A stretch of DNA of 64,000 bases from Bacteroides sp. GM023 (GTDB lineage: Bacteria; Bacteroidota; Bacteroidia; Bacteroidales; Bacteroidaceae): contig NZ_JAAXGE010000005.1 of the NCBI RefSeq assembly GCF_014750685.1, forward strand, positions 620,001 through 684,000. The letters are read 5' to 3'. The position numbers and the translations under genes are program-made. This document shows positions 35,111-42,994 of the stretch, in pieces (positions within the stretch are counted from its first letter, which is position 1; each line of letters opens with the position of its first letter). The notes under the pieces are model-generated. The model worked only from the letters and a program-made list of their open reading frames with translations, had not been told where the DNA came from and made no database searches.

Positions 35111-36385
35111 ATGGATATGAATTTAATATTAGCGAGCATTGGGGTATTCCTTGTGGTTATTCTGTTGCTTGTTGTAATCTTGTTGGTTTCCAAGAATTTC
35201 TTAGTACCATCAGGAGACGTTAAAATAACAATCAACGGTGAAAAGGATTTGGAAGTGGCTTCCGGTTCCACTTTGCTCAATACGCTGGCTGTAAACGGAG
35301 TATTCCTGTCATCCGCTTGTGGTGGTAAGGGTTCTTGCGCACAGTGCAAATGCCAGGTGCTCGAAGGGGGTGGCGAAATCCTTCCTTCCGAAGCTCCTCA
35401 CTTCAGTCGCAAACAGCAACAAGACCACTGGCGTCTGGGCTGTCAGGTGAAAGTGAAAGGTGACATGGCTATCAAGATAGACGAGTCTATACTTGGCGTG
35501 AAAGAGTGGGAGTGCGAGGTTATCTCCAACAAGAACGTGGCTACGTTTATCAAGGAGTTTATCGTGGCTCTGCCTAAAGGCGAACACATGGACTTCATCC
35601 CGGGTTCTTACGCACAGATTAAGATTCCTAAATATTCAATGGACTATAACAAGGATATTGATAAGAGCCTGATTGGTGATGAATATCTGCCTGCATGGGA
35701 AAAATTCGGTTTGATGGGCTTGAAATGTAAGAACGATGAGGAAACCATCCGTGCTTACTCTATGGCCAACTATCCTGCCGAAGGTGACCGTATCATGTTG
35801 ACAGTACGTATCGCTACTCCACCGTTCAAGCCGAAAGAACAAGGTCCCGGATTTATGGATGTTCCGGCTGGTATCGCTTCTTCTTATATCTTTACCCTGA
35901 AACCGGGTGACAAGGTAATGATGAGCGGCCCTTACGGAGACTTCCATCCGATCTTAGATTCCAATAAAGAAATGATGTGGATTGGTGGTGGTGCAGGTAT
36001 GGCTCCGTTGCGTGCGCAGATCATGCACTTGACGAAGACTTTGCACATTACTGACCGTAAGATGTCTTACTTCTACGGTGCCCGTGCATTGAACGAAGTA
36101 TTCTATCTGGAAGATTTCTTGCAGATTGAAAAAGACTTCCCGAACTTCACCTTCCATCTGGCACTCGACCGTCCGGATCCTGCTGCCGATGCTGCAGGCG
36201 TGAAGTATACTCCGGGCTTCGTTCACAACGTAATCTACGAGACTTACTTGAAGAACCACGAAGCTCCTGAAGATATTGAATACTACATGTGTGGTCCTGG
36301 CCCGATGTCGAAAGCTGTTGAGAAGATGCTCGACGATCTCGGTGTACCGGCTCAGAACTTGATGTTCGATAACTTTGGCGGATAA
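35111..36385 (+). CDS. nqrF: Na+-NQR subunit F, NADH-oxidising flavoprotein
   Basis: 424 residues. One N-terminal membrane helix (about 6-28), a 2Fe-2S ferredoxin domain with Cys in SSACGGKGSCAQCKCQV and a fourth in RLGCQV, then an FNR-type reductase domain with FAD-binding RAYSMANYP and NADH-binding WIGGGAGMAPLRAQIM. MCGPGPM near the end is the conserved NAD-side Cys motif. It is the electron entry point of the complex. Last gene of the operon, followed by a strong terminator. Confidence 0.97.
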   Translation: MDMNLILASIGVFLVVILLLVVILLVSKNFLVPSGDVKITINGEKDLEVASGSTLLNTLAVNGVFLSSACGGKGSCAQCKCQVLEGGGEILPSEAPHFSRKQQQDHWRLGCQVKVKGDMAIKIDESILGVKEWECEVISNKNVATFIKEFIVALPKGEHMDFIPGSYAQIKIPKYSMDYNKDIDKSLIGDEYLPAWEKFGLMGLKCKNDEETIRAYSMANYPAEGDRIMLTVRIATPPFKPKEQGPGFMDVPAGIASSYIFTLKPGDKVMMSGPYGDFHPILDSNKEMMWIGGGAGMAPLRAQIMHLTKTLHITDRKMSYFYGARALNEVFYLEDFLQIEKDFPNFTFHLALDRPDPAADAAGVKYTPGFVHNVIYETYLKNHEAPEDIEYYMCGPGPMSKAVEKMLDDLGVPAQNLMFDNFGG

Positions 36386-36442
36386 TTCTCCGAAAGTTAA
36401 CTTCCGGTCGACGAAATGAACGGAAAGATAACATAAGAACAG

Positions 36443-36495
36443 AGCGGGAAATCTGAAAAGCATATCAGCTTTTTCAGATTTCCCGCTTCTTTTTT
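36443..36495 (+). terminator. Intrinsic terminator of the nqr operon
   Basis: A roughly 19-bp stem with one bulged base, AGCGGGAAATCTGAAAAGC against GCTTTTTCAGATTTCCCGCT, a 5-nt loop and a following TCTTTTTT run. It starts 58 bp after the nqrF stop. Confidence 0.92.
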
Positions 36496-36595
36496 GTCGT
36501 TTTTCCTATGTGTCTTTCCGCTATGCCATACAGCTTTTTTATGTCCGTTTTGAAGATAATTTCCTGTTTTTACCTATACGTATTTATTATATTCG

Positions 36596-36603
36596 TATAT
36601 TTG
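36596..36603 (+). promoter_or_regulatory. Putative -7 box of the 59-residue ORF
   Basis: TATATTTG, a match to TAnnTTTG, 33 bp before the ATG at 36637. Confidence 0.55.
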
Positions 36604-36636
36604 ACTGCACAATAGAATTTAAATACATTACAGGTT

Positions 36637-36816
36637 ATGGAATACCATCGTATATCTTTTATTCACAACGATACAGAGTACACGTTTGTCAAAGCTATGA
36701 GCTCAGAATTGATCGGATATGCTTTAATATCAGCTTGCCGGGCGGAAGTCACCATTTACATGAGAGAAAATAATCTAAAAGGACGTTATATCTTGACCGG
36801 TATGGCTAAAGTTTAA
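36637..36816 (+). CDS. Small hypothetical protein, 59 residues
   Basis: ATG at 36637, TAA at 36814-36816. It starts MEYHRISFIHND and ends RYILTGMAKV, with mixed polar and hydrophobic residues and no signal peptide. I do not recognise a family. Support for it being real: its own promoter-like TATATTTG box 33 bp upstream, position after a strong terminator, and an ordinary amino-acid composition. It ends 45 bp before the DEAD-box helicase ATG and does not overlap that gene's own promoter. The region 36386-36636 otherwise contains only the nqr terminator and AT-rich sequence. Confidence 0.5.
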   Translation: MEYHRISFIHNDTEYTFVKAMSSELIGYALISACRAEVTIYMRENNLKGRYILTGMAKV

Positions 36817-36848
36817 CCGCGTTTTCGCCTTCTTACTCTTCCTTTTCG

Positions 36849-36856
36849 TATCTTTG
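36849..36856 (+). promoter_or_regulatory. -7 box giving a probable leaderless mRNA for the RNA helicase
   Basis: TATCTTTG ends 5 bp before the ATG at 36862. With the usual distance from box to transcription start, the mRNA would begin at or within a few bases of the start codon. Confidence 0.65.
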
Positions 36857-36861
36857 CCACC

Positions 36862-38196
36862 ATGTTAGAGAAAAATGAAATTATACAGTCGGCTCTTCGC
36901 AACCTGAAGATTGAGGAGCTGAACCCGATGCAGGAAGCATCACTTGAACAAGCAACCGGAAGGAAAGACGTTATATTATTGTCTCCGACAGGGTCGGGCA
37001 AGACACTGGCTTATCTATTGCCTTTATTACTTACCCTGAAACCGGATGACGGAAATGTGCAGGTCTTGATTCTCGTACCTTCGCGTGAGTTGGCTTTGCA
37101 GATTGATACTGTCTTTAAGACAATGGGAACTTCCTGGAAGACCTGTTGCTGCTATGGCGGTCATCCCATTGCGGAAGAAAAGAAGAGTATTCAAGGGAAT
37201 CATCCCGCTATCATTATCGGTACTCCGGGGCGTATCACCGACCATTTGTCGAAAGGAAACTTCAATCCCGAAACGATTGAAACTTTAATCATTGATGAGT
37301 TCGACAAGTCTTTGGAGTTTGGTTTCCATGATGAAATGGCGGAGATTATCACGCAGCTTCCGGGGCTGAAAAAGCGTATGCTGCTCTCGGCTACGGATGC
37401 AGAAGAGATTCCCGAATTTACAGGATTGAACCGGACGGTCAAACTGAATTTCCTGCCGGACGTTTCTGAAGAACAGGAATCCCGCTTGACATTAATGAAG
37501 GTGATGTCTCCTGCGAAAGACAAGGTTGATACTTTATATAACCTGCTTTGCTCATTGGGAAGCAGCTCAAGCATCGTCTTTTGTAATCACAGGGATGCGG
37601 TAGACCGTGTGCAGAAGCTGTTAGCAGATAAAAAATTGTCAGCCGAACGTTTTCATGGCGGCATGGAACAACCGGACCGGGAGCGTGCTTTATACAAATT
37701 CCGTAATGGTAGTTGCCATGTACTGATTTCTACCGATTTGGCAGCGCGTGGGCTGGATATTCCGGAGATTGAACACATCATTCATTATCACCTGCCGGTG
37801 AATGAAGAAGCCTTTACGCACCGGAATGGACGTACGGCGCGTTGGGACGCTACCGGAACATCTTATCTGATTCTCCATGAAGAGGAAAAACTGCCTGCTT
37901 ATATTCCCGAAGATATGGAAACAGTCGTTTTGCCTGAAAATCCGTCCCGCCCGCCGAAATCTCTTTGGGCTACTATATATATAGGTAAGGGAAAGAAGGA
38001 AAAACTGAACCGGATGGATATTGCCGGATTCCTATATAAAAAAGGAAATCTGACTCGTGAAGACGTAGGTGCGATTGATGTGAAGGAACATTATGCTTTC
38101 GTTGCCGTTCGTCGGGCAAAGGTGAAACAACTCTTGAACTTGATTCAAGGAGAGAAGATTAAAGGAATGAAGACCATTATTGAAGAAGCGAAGTAA
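36862..38196 (+). CDS. DbpA-like RNA helicase with DEFD box
   Basis: 444 residues. Two RecA-like domains plus a C-terminal RNA-binding domain. Walker A SPTGSGKT is near 40, motif Ib TPGR, motif II at Asp 145 reads DEFD instead of DEAD, motif III is SAT, and motif VI is HRNGRTAR rather than HRxGRxxR with Gly. The last 75 residues (LWATIYIGKGKKEKLNRMDIAGFLYKKG and following) fit the DbpA RNA-binding domain, which in E. coli DbpA binds 23S rRNA hairpin 92. A role in large-subunit ribosome assembly is likely but inferred. Single gene with a probable leaderless mRNA. Confidence 0.88.
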   Translation: MLEKNEIIQSALRNLKIEELNPMQEASLEQATGRKDVILLSPTGSGKTLAYLLPLLLTLKPDDGNVQVLILVPSRELALQIDTVFKTMGTSWKTCCCYGGHPIAEEKKSIQGNHPAIIIGTPGRITDHLSKGNFNPETIETLIIDEFDKSLEFGFHDEMAEIITQLPGLKKRMLLSATDAEEIPEFTGLNRTVKLNFLPDVSEEQESRLTLMKVMSPAKDKVDTLYNLLCSLGSSSSIVFCNHRDAVDRVQKLLADKKLSAERFHGGMEQPDRERALYKFRNGSCHVLISTDLAARGLDIPEIEHIIHYHLPVNEEAFTHRNGRTARWDATGTSYLILHEEEKLPAYIPEDMETVVLPENPSRPPKSLWATIYIGKGKKEKLNRMDIAGFLYKKGNLTREDVGAIDVKEHYAFVAVRRAKVKQLLNLIQGEKIKGMKTIIEEAK

Positions 38197-38238
38197 AGCT
38201 CTTTTTGCAGGCTTGCACTAATCGCTCTTGTCAGAAAT

Positions 38239-38340
38239 AATAATCCCCGTGCTCAAAATGAATGAGCTGTACCTCAAAAGTTGGATACAAAACTTTAGAA
38301 GTGCAGTTCAGAATCGTGAGCCGGGGATTATTGTTTTTAG
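38239..38340 (+). terminator. Branched stem-loop ending in a T-run
   Basis: An 11-bp outer stem AATAATCCCCG (38239-38249) with CGGGGATTATT (38322-38332) encloses a small hairpin GCTCA/TGAGC (38251-38267). It also encloses a longer one in which CTGTACCTCAAAAGTT (38267-38282) pairs with AACTTTAGAAGTGCAG (38291-38306) with two mismatches and one wobble. GTTTTTAG follows. It could terminate the helicase gene 43 bp upstream, or be a structured RNA or the fused ends of an old insertion sequence. Confidence 0.55.
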
Positions 38341-38671
38341 TCGGAGAATATTTTGTTTGTCGTCCGATTTACCTGTTATTCTTGCCTAAACCCGCCTTTT
38401 TCTTTATAAATATACATTTTTATTGCATTTTACTTTCACTTTATAATCAACTCCCCCTTTCAATATTTATTTTTCGACTATTATCCCTTACTTGACATCT
38501 ATGGATAACAATATGGTGTATATATCCTGTATAAACCAATAAAAAGAAAGGAAAATCTGCTTTAAAACAGTATTTTTATAAGGAAAGATTTGTGCGCCGG
38601 AAATAAATTCGTAAATTCGCAAGGTCAAAAGACAAAAGTAACGAAATTGTTAAACCAAAAACAAACTTCAA
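38341..38671. other. AT-rich intergenic region before serC
   Basis: 331 bp, very AT-rich on its left side. Apart from the serC promoter elements (38589-38619) I see no gene, repeat or hairpin of note. The open frames here are short and of low-complexity Phe/Leu/Ile composition. Confidence 0.5.
38589..38619 (+). promoter_or_regulatory. Putative serC promoter
   Basis: TTTG at 38589-38592 as -33 element, 19 bp spacing, and TAAATTCG at 38612-38619 as a slightly imperfect -7 box (TAnnTTTG). The leader to the serC ATG at 38672 is about 50 nt. Confidence 0.65.
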
Positions 38672-39739
38672 ATGAAAAAGCATAATTTCAATGCAGGACC
38701 TTCCATTCTTCCGCGTGAGGTGATAGAGGATACAGCGAAGGCTATTTTAGATTTCAACGGCTCTGGTCTTTCTATAATGGAAATCAGTCACCGCGCCAAA
38801 GACTTCCAACCTGTGGTTGACGAGGCCGAAGCATTATTCAAGGAATTACTTAATATCCCCGAAGGTTATTCGGTGCTGTTCCTTGGTGGTGGTGCTAGTC
38901 TGGAATTCTGCATGGTGCCTTTCAACTTCCTTGAGAAAAAGGCTGCTTACCTGAACACAGGTGTATGGGCAAAAAAAGCAATGAAAGAAGCTAAGGGGTT
39001 TGGTGAAGTTGTAGAAGTTGCTTCATCCGCTGAAGCTACATATACTTATATCCCAAAAGATTACACAATCCCGACAGACGCAGATTATTTCCACATCACT
39101 ACTAATAATACGATTTATGGCACGGAATTAAAGAAGGACCTCGATTCTCCGGTTCCAATGGTTGCCGATATGTCTTCTGATATTTTCTCACGTCCGATCG
39201 ACGTTTCTAAATATATCTGTATCTATGGTGGTGCACAGAAGAACCTGGCTCCTGCAGGTGTTACATTCGTTATCGTGAAGAATGACGCATTGGGCAAGGT
39301 GTCACGTTACATTCCGTCAATGCTGAATTATCAGACTCACATTGATAATGGTTCTATGTTCAACACTCCGCCGGTAGTACCTATATATTCTGCAATGCTG
39401 AATCTTCGTTGGATTAAAGCACAGGGTGGTGTGAAGGAAATGGAACGTCGTGCTATCGAAAAGGCTGATATGCTGTATGCAGAAATCGACCGCAACAAAA
39501 TGTTCGTAGGTACTGCTGCCAAGGAAGACCGTTCACGCATGAACATCTGTTTCGTAATGGCTCCCGAATACAAAGACCTTGAAGCTGACTTCATGAAGTT
39601 TGCTACTGAAAAGGGTATGGTAGGTATCAAGGGACACCGTTCAGTAGGTGGTTTCCGTGCATCTTGCTACAACGCTATGCCGAAAGAAAGCGTACAGGCT
39701 TTGATTGATTGCATGCAGGAATTTGAAAAACTTCATTAA
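38672..39739 (+). CDS. serC: Phosphoserine aminotransferase
   Basis: 355 residues, PLP enzyme of the class V fold that makes 3-phosphoserine from 3-phosphohydroxypyruvate and glutamate, the second step of serine synthesis. [13 protein letters not shown] at the start, GGGASLEF for phosphate binding, and the PLP Lys at 190 in [12 protein letters not shown] are all present. [17 protein letters not shown] near the end is the C-terminal signature. It is followed by serA after 98 bp that hold a stem-loop. Confidence 0.97.
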   Translation: MKKHNFNAGPSILPREVIEDTAKAILDFNGSGLSIMEISHRAKDFQPVVDEAEALFKELLNIPEGYSVLFLGGGASLEFCMVPFNFLEKKAAYLNTGVWAKKAMKEAKGFGEVVEVASSAEATYTYIPKDYTIPTDADYFHITTNNTIYGTELKKDLDSPVPMVADMSSDIFSRPIDVSKYICIYGGAQKNLAPAGVTFVIVKNDALGKVSRYIPSMLNYQTHIDNGSMFNTPPVVPIYSAMLNLRWIKAQGGVKEMERRAIEKADMLYAEIDRNKMFVGTAAKEDRSRMNICFVMAPEYKDLEADFMKFATEKGMVGIKGHRSVGGFRASCYNAMPKESVQALIDCMQEFEKLH

Positions 39740-39748
39740 TAATATTTT

Positions 39749-39813
39749 CACCACAGATTACACAGATGGACACAGATTTTTTAATTCTGTGAGAATCCGG
39801 GTAATCTGTGGTG
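39749..39813. repeat. Stem-loop of the CACAGATTACACAG type between serC and serA
   Basis: A perfect 13-bp stem CACCACAGATTAC (39749-39761) and GTAATCTGTGGTG (39801-39813), with an inner CACAGA/TCTGTG stem. Similar in design to the hairpin at 57491-57570. It could modulate readthrough from serC to serA. Confidence 0.75.
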
Positions 39814-39837
39814 AGTCTTTATAAACAGAATTAAATT

Positions 39838-40758
39838 ATGAAAGTACTTGTAGCTACCGATAAACCGTTTGCAAAAGTAGCAGTAGACGGAATCCGTAAA
39901 GAAATAGAAGCAGCTGGATATGAGTTTGCTTTACTCGAAAAATATACTGATAAAGCCCAGTTGCTGGATGCAGTGAAAGACGCTAACGCTATCATTATCC
40001 GTAGTGATATTATTGATGCCGAAGTGCTTGACGCTGCCAAGGAATTGAAGATTGTAGTTCGTGCTGGTGCTGGATACGATAACGTAGACTTGGCTGCTGC
40101 CACAGCTCACAATGTTTGTGTGATGAATACTCCGGGACAGAACTCGAATGCTGTTGCCGAACTGGCTTTGGGCATGATGGTGTATGCTGTCCGCAACTTC
40201 TATAACGGAACTTCCGGTACGGAATTGATGGGCAAGAAACTGGGTATCCACGCTTATGGAAACGTAGGCCGCAATGTGGCTCGTGTTGCCAAAGGCTTCG
40301 GAATGGAAGTGTATGCTTACGATGCATTCTGCCCGAAAGAAGTAATCGAAAAGGATGGTGTGAAAGCACTTGATTCGGCAGAAGAACTGTATAAGACTTG
40401 TCAGTTCGTATCTTTGCATATTCCTGCAACTGCTGAAACTAAGAATTCTATCAATTATGCTTTGCTGAAAGATATGCCGAAGGGTGCAATGTTGGTAAAC
40501 ACTGCCCGTAAGGAAGTTATCAATGAAGCCGAACTGATTAAGTTGATGGAAGACCGTGCCGACTTCAAATACATCACGGACATCATGCCTGCTGCCAACG
40601 CAGAATTTGCAGAGAAGTTTGCCGGACGTTATTTCTCAACTCCGAAGAAGATGGGTGCACAGACTGCCGAAGCAAATATCAATGCCGGTATTGCTGCTGC
40701 CCAACAAATCGTTGGTTTCTTGAAAGACGGTTGCGAAAAATTCCGCGTGAATAAATAA
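39838..40758 (+). CDS. serA: D-3-phosphoglycerate dehydrogenase, short type with Lys in place of catalytic His
   Basis: 306 residues, the short form without ACT or intervening domains. NAD-dependent oxidation of 3-phosphoglycerate, the first step of serine synthesis. The Rossmann segment is LGIHAYGNVGRNVARVAKGFG; the catalytic Arg/Glu region and VNTARKEVINE are present. At the position of the usual active-site His (TPHLGAST in typical enzymes) the sequence reads STPKKMGAQT with Lys 270/271. This fits the His-to-Lys subtype described for Entamoeba and Bacteroides enzymes, so it is probably active. It follows serC and ends in a terminator. Confidence 0.95.
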   Translation: MKVLVATDKPFAKVAVDGIRKEIEAAGYEFALLEKYTDKAQLLDAVKDANAIIIRSDIIDAEVLDAAKELKIVVRAGAGYDNVDLAAATAHNVCVMNTPGQNSNAVAELALGMMVYAVRNFYNGTSGTELMGKKLGIHAYGNVGRNVARVAKGFGMEVYAYDAFCPKEVIEKDGVKALDSAEELYKTCQFVSLHIPATAETKNSINYALLKDMPKGAMLVNTARKEVINEAELIKLMEDRADFKYITDIMPAANAEFAEKFAGRYFSTPKKMGAQTAEANINAGIAAAQQIVGFLKDGCEKFRVNK

Positions 40759-40785
40759 TATTCATAGAAATAGTAGTATATTTGA

Positions 40786-40824
40786 GCCACAGATTTTCAA
40801 TAAGTCTGTGGCTTTTATTTTTTA
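40786..40824 (+). terminator. Intrinsic terminator after serA
   Basis: GCCACAGA (40786-40793) and TCTGTGGC (40805-40812) form an 8-bp stem with an 11-nt loop, followed by TTTTATTTTTT. Confidence 0.85.
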
Positions 40825-40843
40825 CATATTAAATACTAATATC

Positions 40844-42091
40844 ATGGCAATAATTAAACCTTTTAAGGGCATTCGTCCACCGCAAGAATTGGTGGAACAG
40901 GTTGCTTCCCGTCCTTATGATGTCTTGAATTCAGAAGAAGCCCGCGTTGAAGCGGAAGGTAACGAAAAGTCTCTTTATCATATCATTAAACCTGAAATTG
41001 ATTTTCCCGTTGGCACGGACGAACATGACGAGCCGGTATATGCCAAGGCTGCCGAGAACTTCCGGGCGTTCCAGGACAAAGGCTGGCTAGTGCAGGATAC
41101 GAAGGAAAACTATTATATCTACGCTCAAACGATGAACGGGAAAACACAGTACGGACTGGTTGTCGGTGCTTATGTTCCCGATTATATGAATGGAGTTATC
41201 AAGAAGCACGAACTTACCCGTCGTGACAAGGAAGAAGACCGTATGAAGCATGTCCGTGTGAATAATGCGAATATCGAGCCTGTTTTCTTCGCTTATCCTG
41301 ATAACGATAAGCTGGATACCATTATCAAAAAATATACCGCGGAAAAGCCTGTCTATGACTTTATCGCTCCGGGTGATGGTTTCGGCCATACTTTTTGGAT
41401 TGTTGACCAGGATGAGGATATTGCTGTCATTACTGCTGAATTTGCGAAGATGCCGGCTCTGTATATCGCCGACGGACATCACCGTTCCGCTGCCGCCGCA
41501 TTGGTAGGGGCAGAGAAAGCGAAGCAGAATCCGAATCATCGCGGTGATGAAGAATATAATTACTTCATGGCCGTTTGCTTCCCCGCCAATCAACTGACTA
41601 TCATTGATTACAACCGTGTAGTGAAAGACCTCAACGGATTGACTCCCGAGCAGTTCCTTGCTGCATTGGAAAAGGACTTTGTCGTAGAAGAGAAAGGTGC
41701 GGATATTTACAAACCATCCGGTTTGCATAACTTCTCTCTTTACCTGAATGATAAATGGTATAGTCTGACTGCCAAAGCCGGAACATACAATGATAATGAC
41801 CCTATCGGTGTACTTGATGTCACCATTTCTTCTAATCTGATTTTAGATGAAATCCTGGGAATAAAAGACTTGCGTTCGGATAAGCGTATCGACTTTGTTG
41901 GCGGTATCCGTGGATTGGGCGAACTCAAGAAACGTGTGGACAGCGGTGAAATGAAAGTAGCTCTGGCACTTTATCCTGTGTCTATGAAGCAACTGATGGA
42001 TATTGCAGATACCGGTAATATCATGCCGCCCAAGACCACCTGGTTTGAGCCTAAACTCCGCTCGGGACTGGTTATTCATAAACTGGATTAA
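40844..42091 (+). CDS. DUF1015 family protein
   Basis: 415 residues from the ATG at 40844 (MAIIKPFKGIRPP). A GTG at 40808 would place the start inside the serA terminator hairpin, so I reject it. It matches the DUF1015 family: IKPFKGIRPP, VASRPYDVLNSEEAR, KHELTRRDKEEDRMKHV, YIADGHHRSAAA and VGGIRGLGELKKRV. The family is widespread and often found next to serine synthesis genes, as here directly after serA; some members are annotated as kinases acting on serine, but I cannot confirm that from sequence. Cytoplasmic. Probable role in serine or phosphoserine metabolism, inferred from neighbours. Confidence 0.9.
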   Translation: MAIIKPFKGIRPPQELVEQVASRPYDVLNSEEARVEAEGNEKSLYHIIKPEIDFPVGTDEHDEPVYAKAAENFRAFQDKGWLVQDTKENYYIYAQTMNGKTQYGLVVGAYVPDYMNGVIKKHELTRRDKEEDRMKHVRVNNANIEPVFFAYPDNDKLDTIIKKYTAEKPVYDFIAPGDGFGHTFWIVDQDEDIAVITAEFAKMPALYIADGHHRSAAAALVGAEKAKQNPNHRGDEEYNYFMAVCFPANQLTIIDYNRVVKDLNGLTPEQFLAALEKDFVVEEKGADIYKPSGLHNFSLYLNDKWYSLTAKAGTYNDNDPIGVLDVTISSNLILDEILGIKDLRSDKRIDFVGGIRGLGELKKRVDSGEMKVALALYPVSMKQLMDIADTGNIMPPKTTWFEPKLRSGLVIHKLD

Positions 42092-42118
42092 AGAATAAAT
42101 CTAATTTAATAAAATCAA

Positions 42119-42267
42119 GCGGTCGAACCGTTACAATCATACAGTCGATTGTAGCAGTTCGACCGCTCGTTTGTAATAGAATAACCGTTCGTTTGCAGTA
42201 AAACGACCGCTCATTTATACTGAAACGACCGCTCGTTTGCATCAATTCGACCGTATATTGATGAATG
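42119..42267. repeat. Long hairpin followed by a 22-bp tandem array
   Basis: GCGGTCGAAC at 42119 opens a 20-bp stem with two imperfect positions, closing at 42166 (GTTCGACCGC), with an 8-nt loop. From 42158 the sequence continues as 22-bp units starting at 42158, 42180, 42202, 42224 and 42246, with core CGACCGCTCGTTTGCA; the last is degenerate. The array lies between DUF1015 and yigZ. No spacers. Confidence 0.85.
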
Positions 42268-42318
42268 AACATCACTTAATATTTCCAAATGATAGATTGA
42301 ATTTTCTCAATAAAGCCG

Positions 42319-42326
42319 TATCTTTG
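42319..42326 (+). promoter_or_regulatory. -7 box giving a probable leaderless mRNA for the YigZ-like gene
   Basis: TATCTTTG ends 4 bp before the ATG at 42331, so transcription should start at about the start codon. Confidence 0.65.
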
Positions 42327-42330
42327 CGCC

Positions 42331-42945
42331 ATGACTGCTGAAGATACTTATAAAACCATCACAGAACCTTCCGAAGGTATTTATACAGAAAAGCGAAGCA
42401 AGTTCATTGCTATCGCCCTTCCTGTGCGTACTATCGATGAGATAAAGGTACATCTTGAAACGTATCAGAAGAAGTATTATGATGCCCGCCATGTATGTTA
42501 TGCTTATATGTTGGGTGCGGCACGCAAGGATTTTCGTGCTAATGACAACGGAGAACCTTCCGGCACGGCAGGTAAGCCCATTCTCGGACAGATTAATTCC
42601 AATGAACTGACGGATATTCTGATTATTGTAGTCCGTTATTTCGGTGGAATCAAGTTAGGAACCAGCGGATTGATTGTAGCTTATAAAGCTGCTGCTGCCG
42701 AAGCTATCGCTACCGCTACGATTATAGAGAAAACGGTAGATGATGATGTGACAGTCATGTTCGAATATCCTTTTATGAATGACATCATGCGCATTGTGAA
42801 GGAAGAAGAACCGGAGATTCTCAATCAGTCGTATGACATGGATTGCAGCATGACACTGCGGATTCGCCGTTCGATGATGCCGAAACTGCGTGCACGACTG
42901 GAAAAAGTGGAGACGGCACGCATCTTGGATGATGAAGGGAACTAA
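42331..42945 (+). CDS. yigZ: YigZ / IMPACT family protein
   Basis: 204 residues. UPF0029/IMPACT N-terminal domain with KRSKFIAIALPV, DARHVCYAYMLG, DNGEPSGTAGKPIL and IIVVRYFGGIKLGTSGLIVAYK, followed by a smaller ferredoxin-like C-terminal domain (DUF1949-like). The bacterial members are linked loosely to translation control and ribosome-associated processes; the activity is not firmly known. Single gene with a probable leaderless mRNA, upstream of the C39-like peptidase gene by 49 bp. Confidence 0.93.
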   Translation: MTAEDTYKTITEPSEGIYTEKRSKFIAIALPVRTIDEIKVHLETYQKKYYDARHVCYAYMLGAARKDFRANDNGEPSGTAGKPILGQINSNELTDILIIVVRYFGGIKLGTSGLIVAYKAAAAEAIATATIIEKTVDDDVTVMFEYPFMNDIMRIVKEEEPEILNQSYDMDCSMTLRIRRSMMPKLRARLEKVETARILDDEGN

Positions 42946-42994
42946 CGTATGGAAAGTAGTTATAGTTGAGACTGAGTGATTAGATTGAATTTGA

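Noticed and set aside
36510-36773. 87-codon ORF after the nqr operon
   Set aside because: Tyr/Ile/Phe-rich composition typical of AT-rich noncoding DNA; the overlapping 59-codon frame at 36637 has better composition and a promoter box.
40777-40784. TATATTTG as a promoter for DUF1015
   Set aside because: It directly precedes the serA terminator hairpin, so a transcript from it would begin inside the terminator; probably a chance match.
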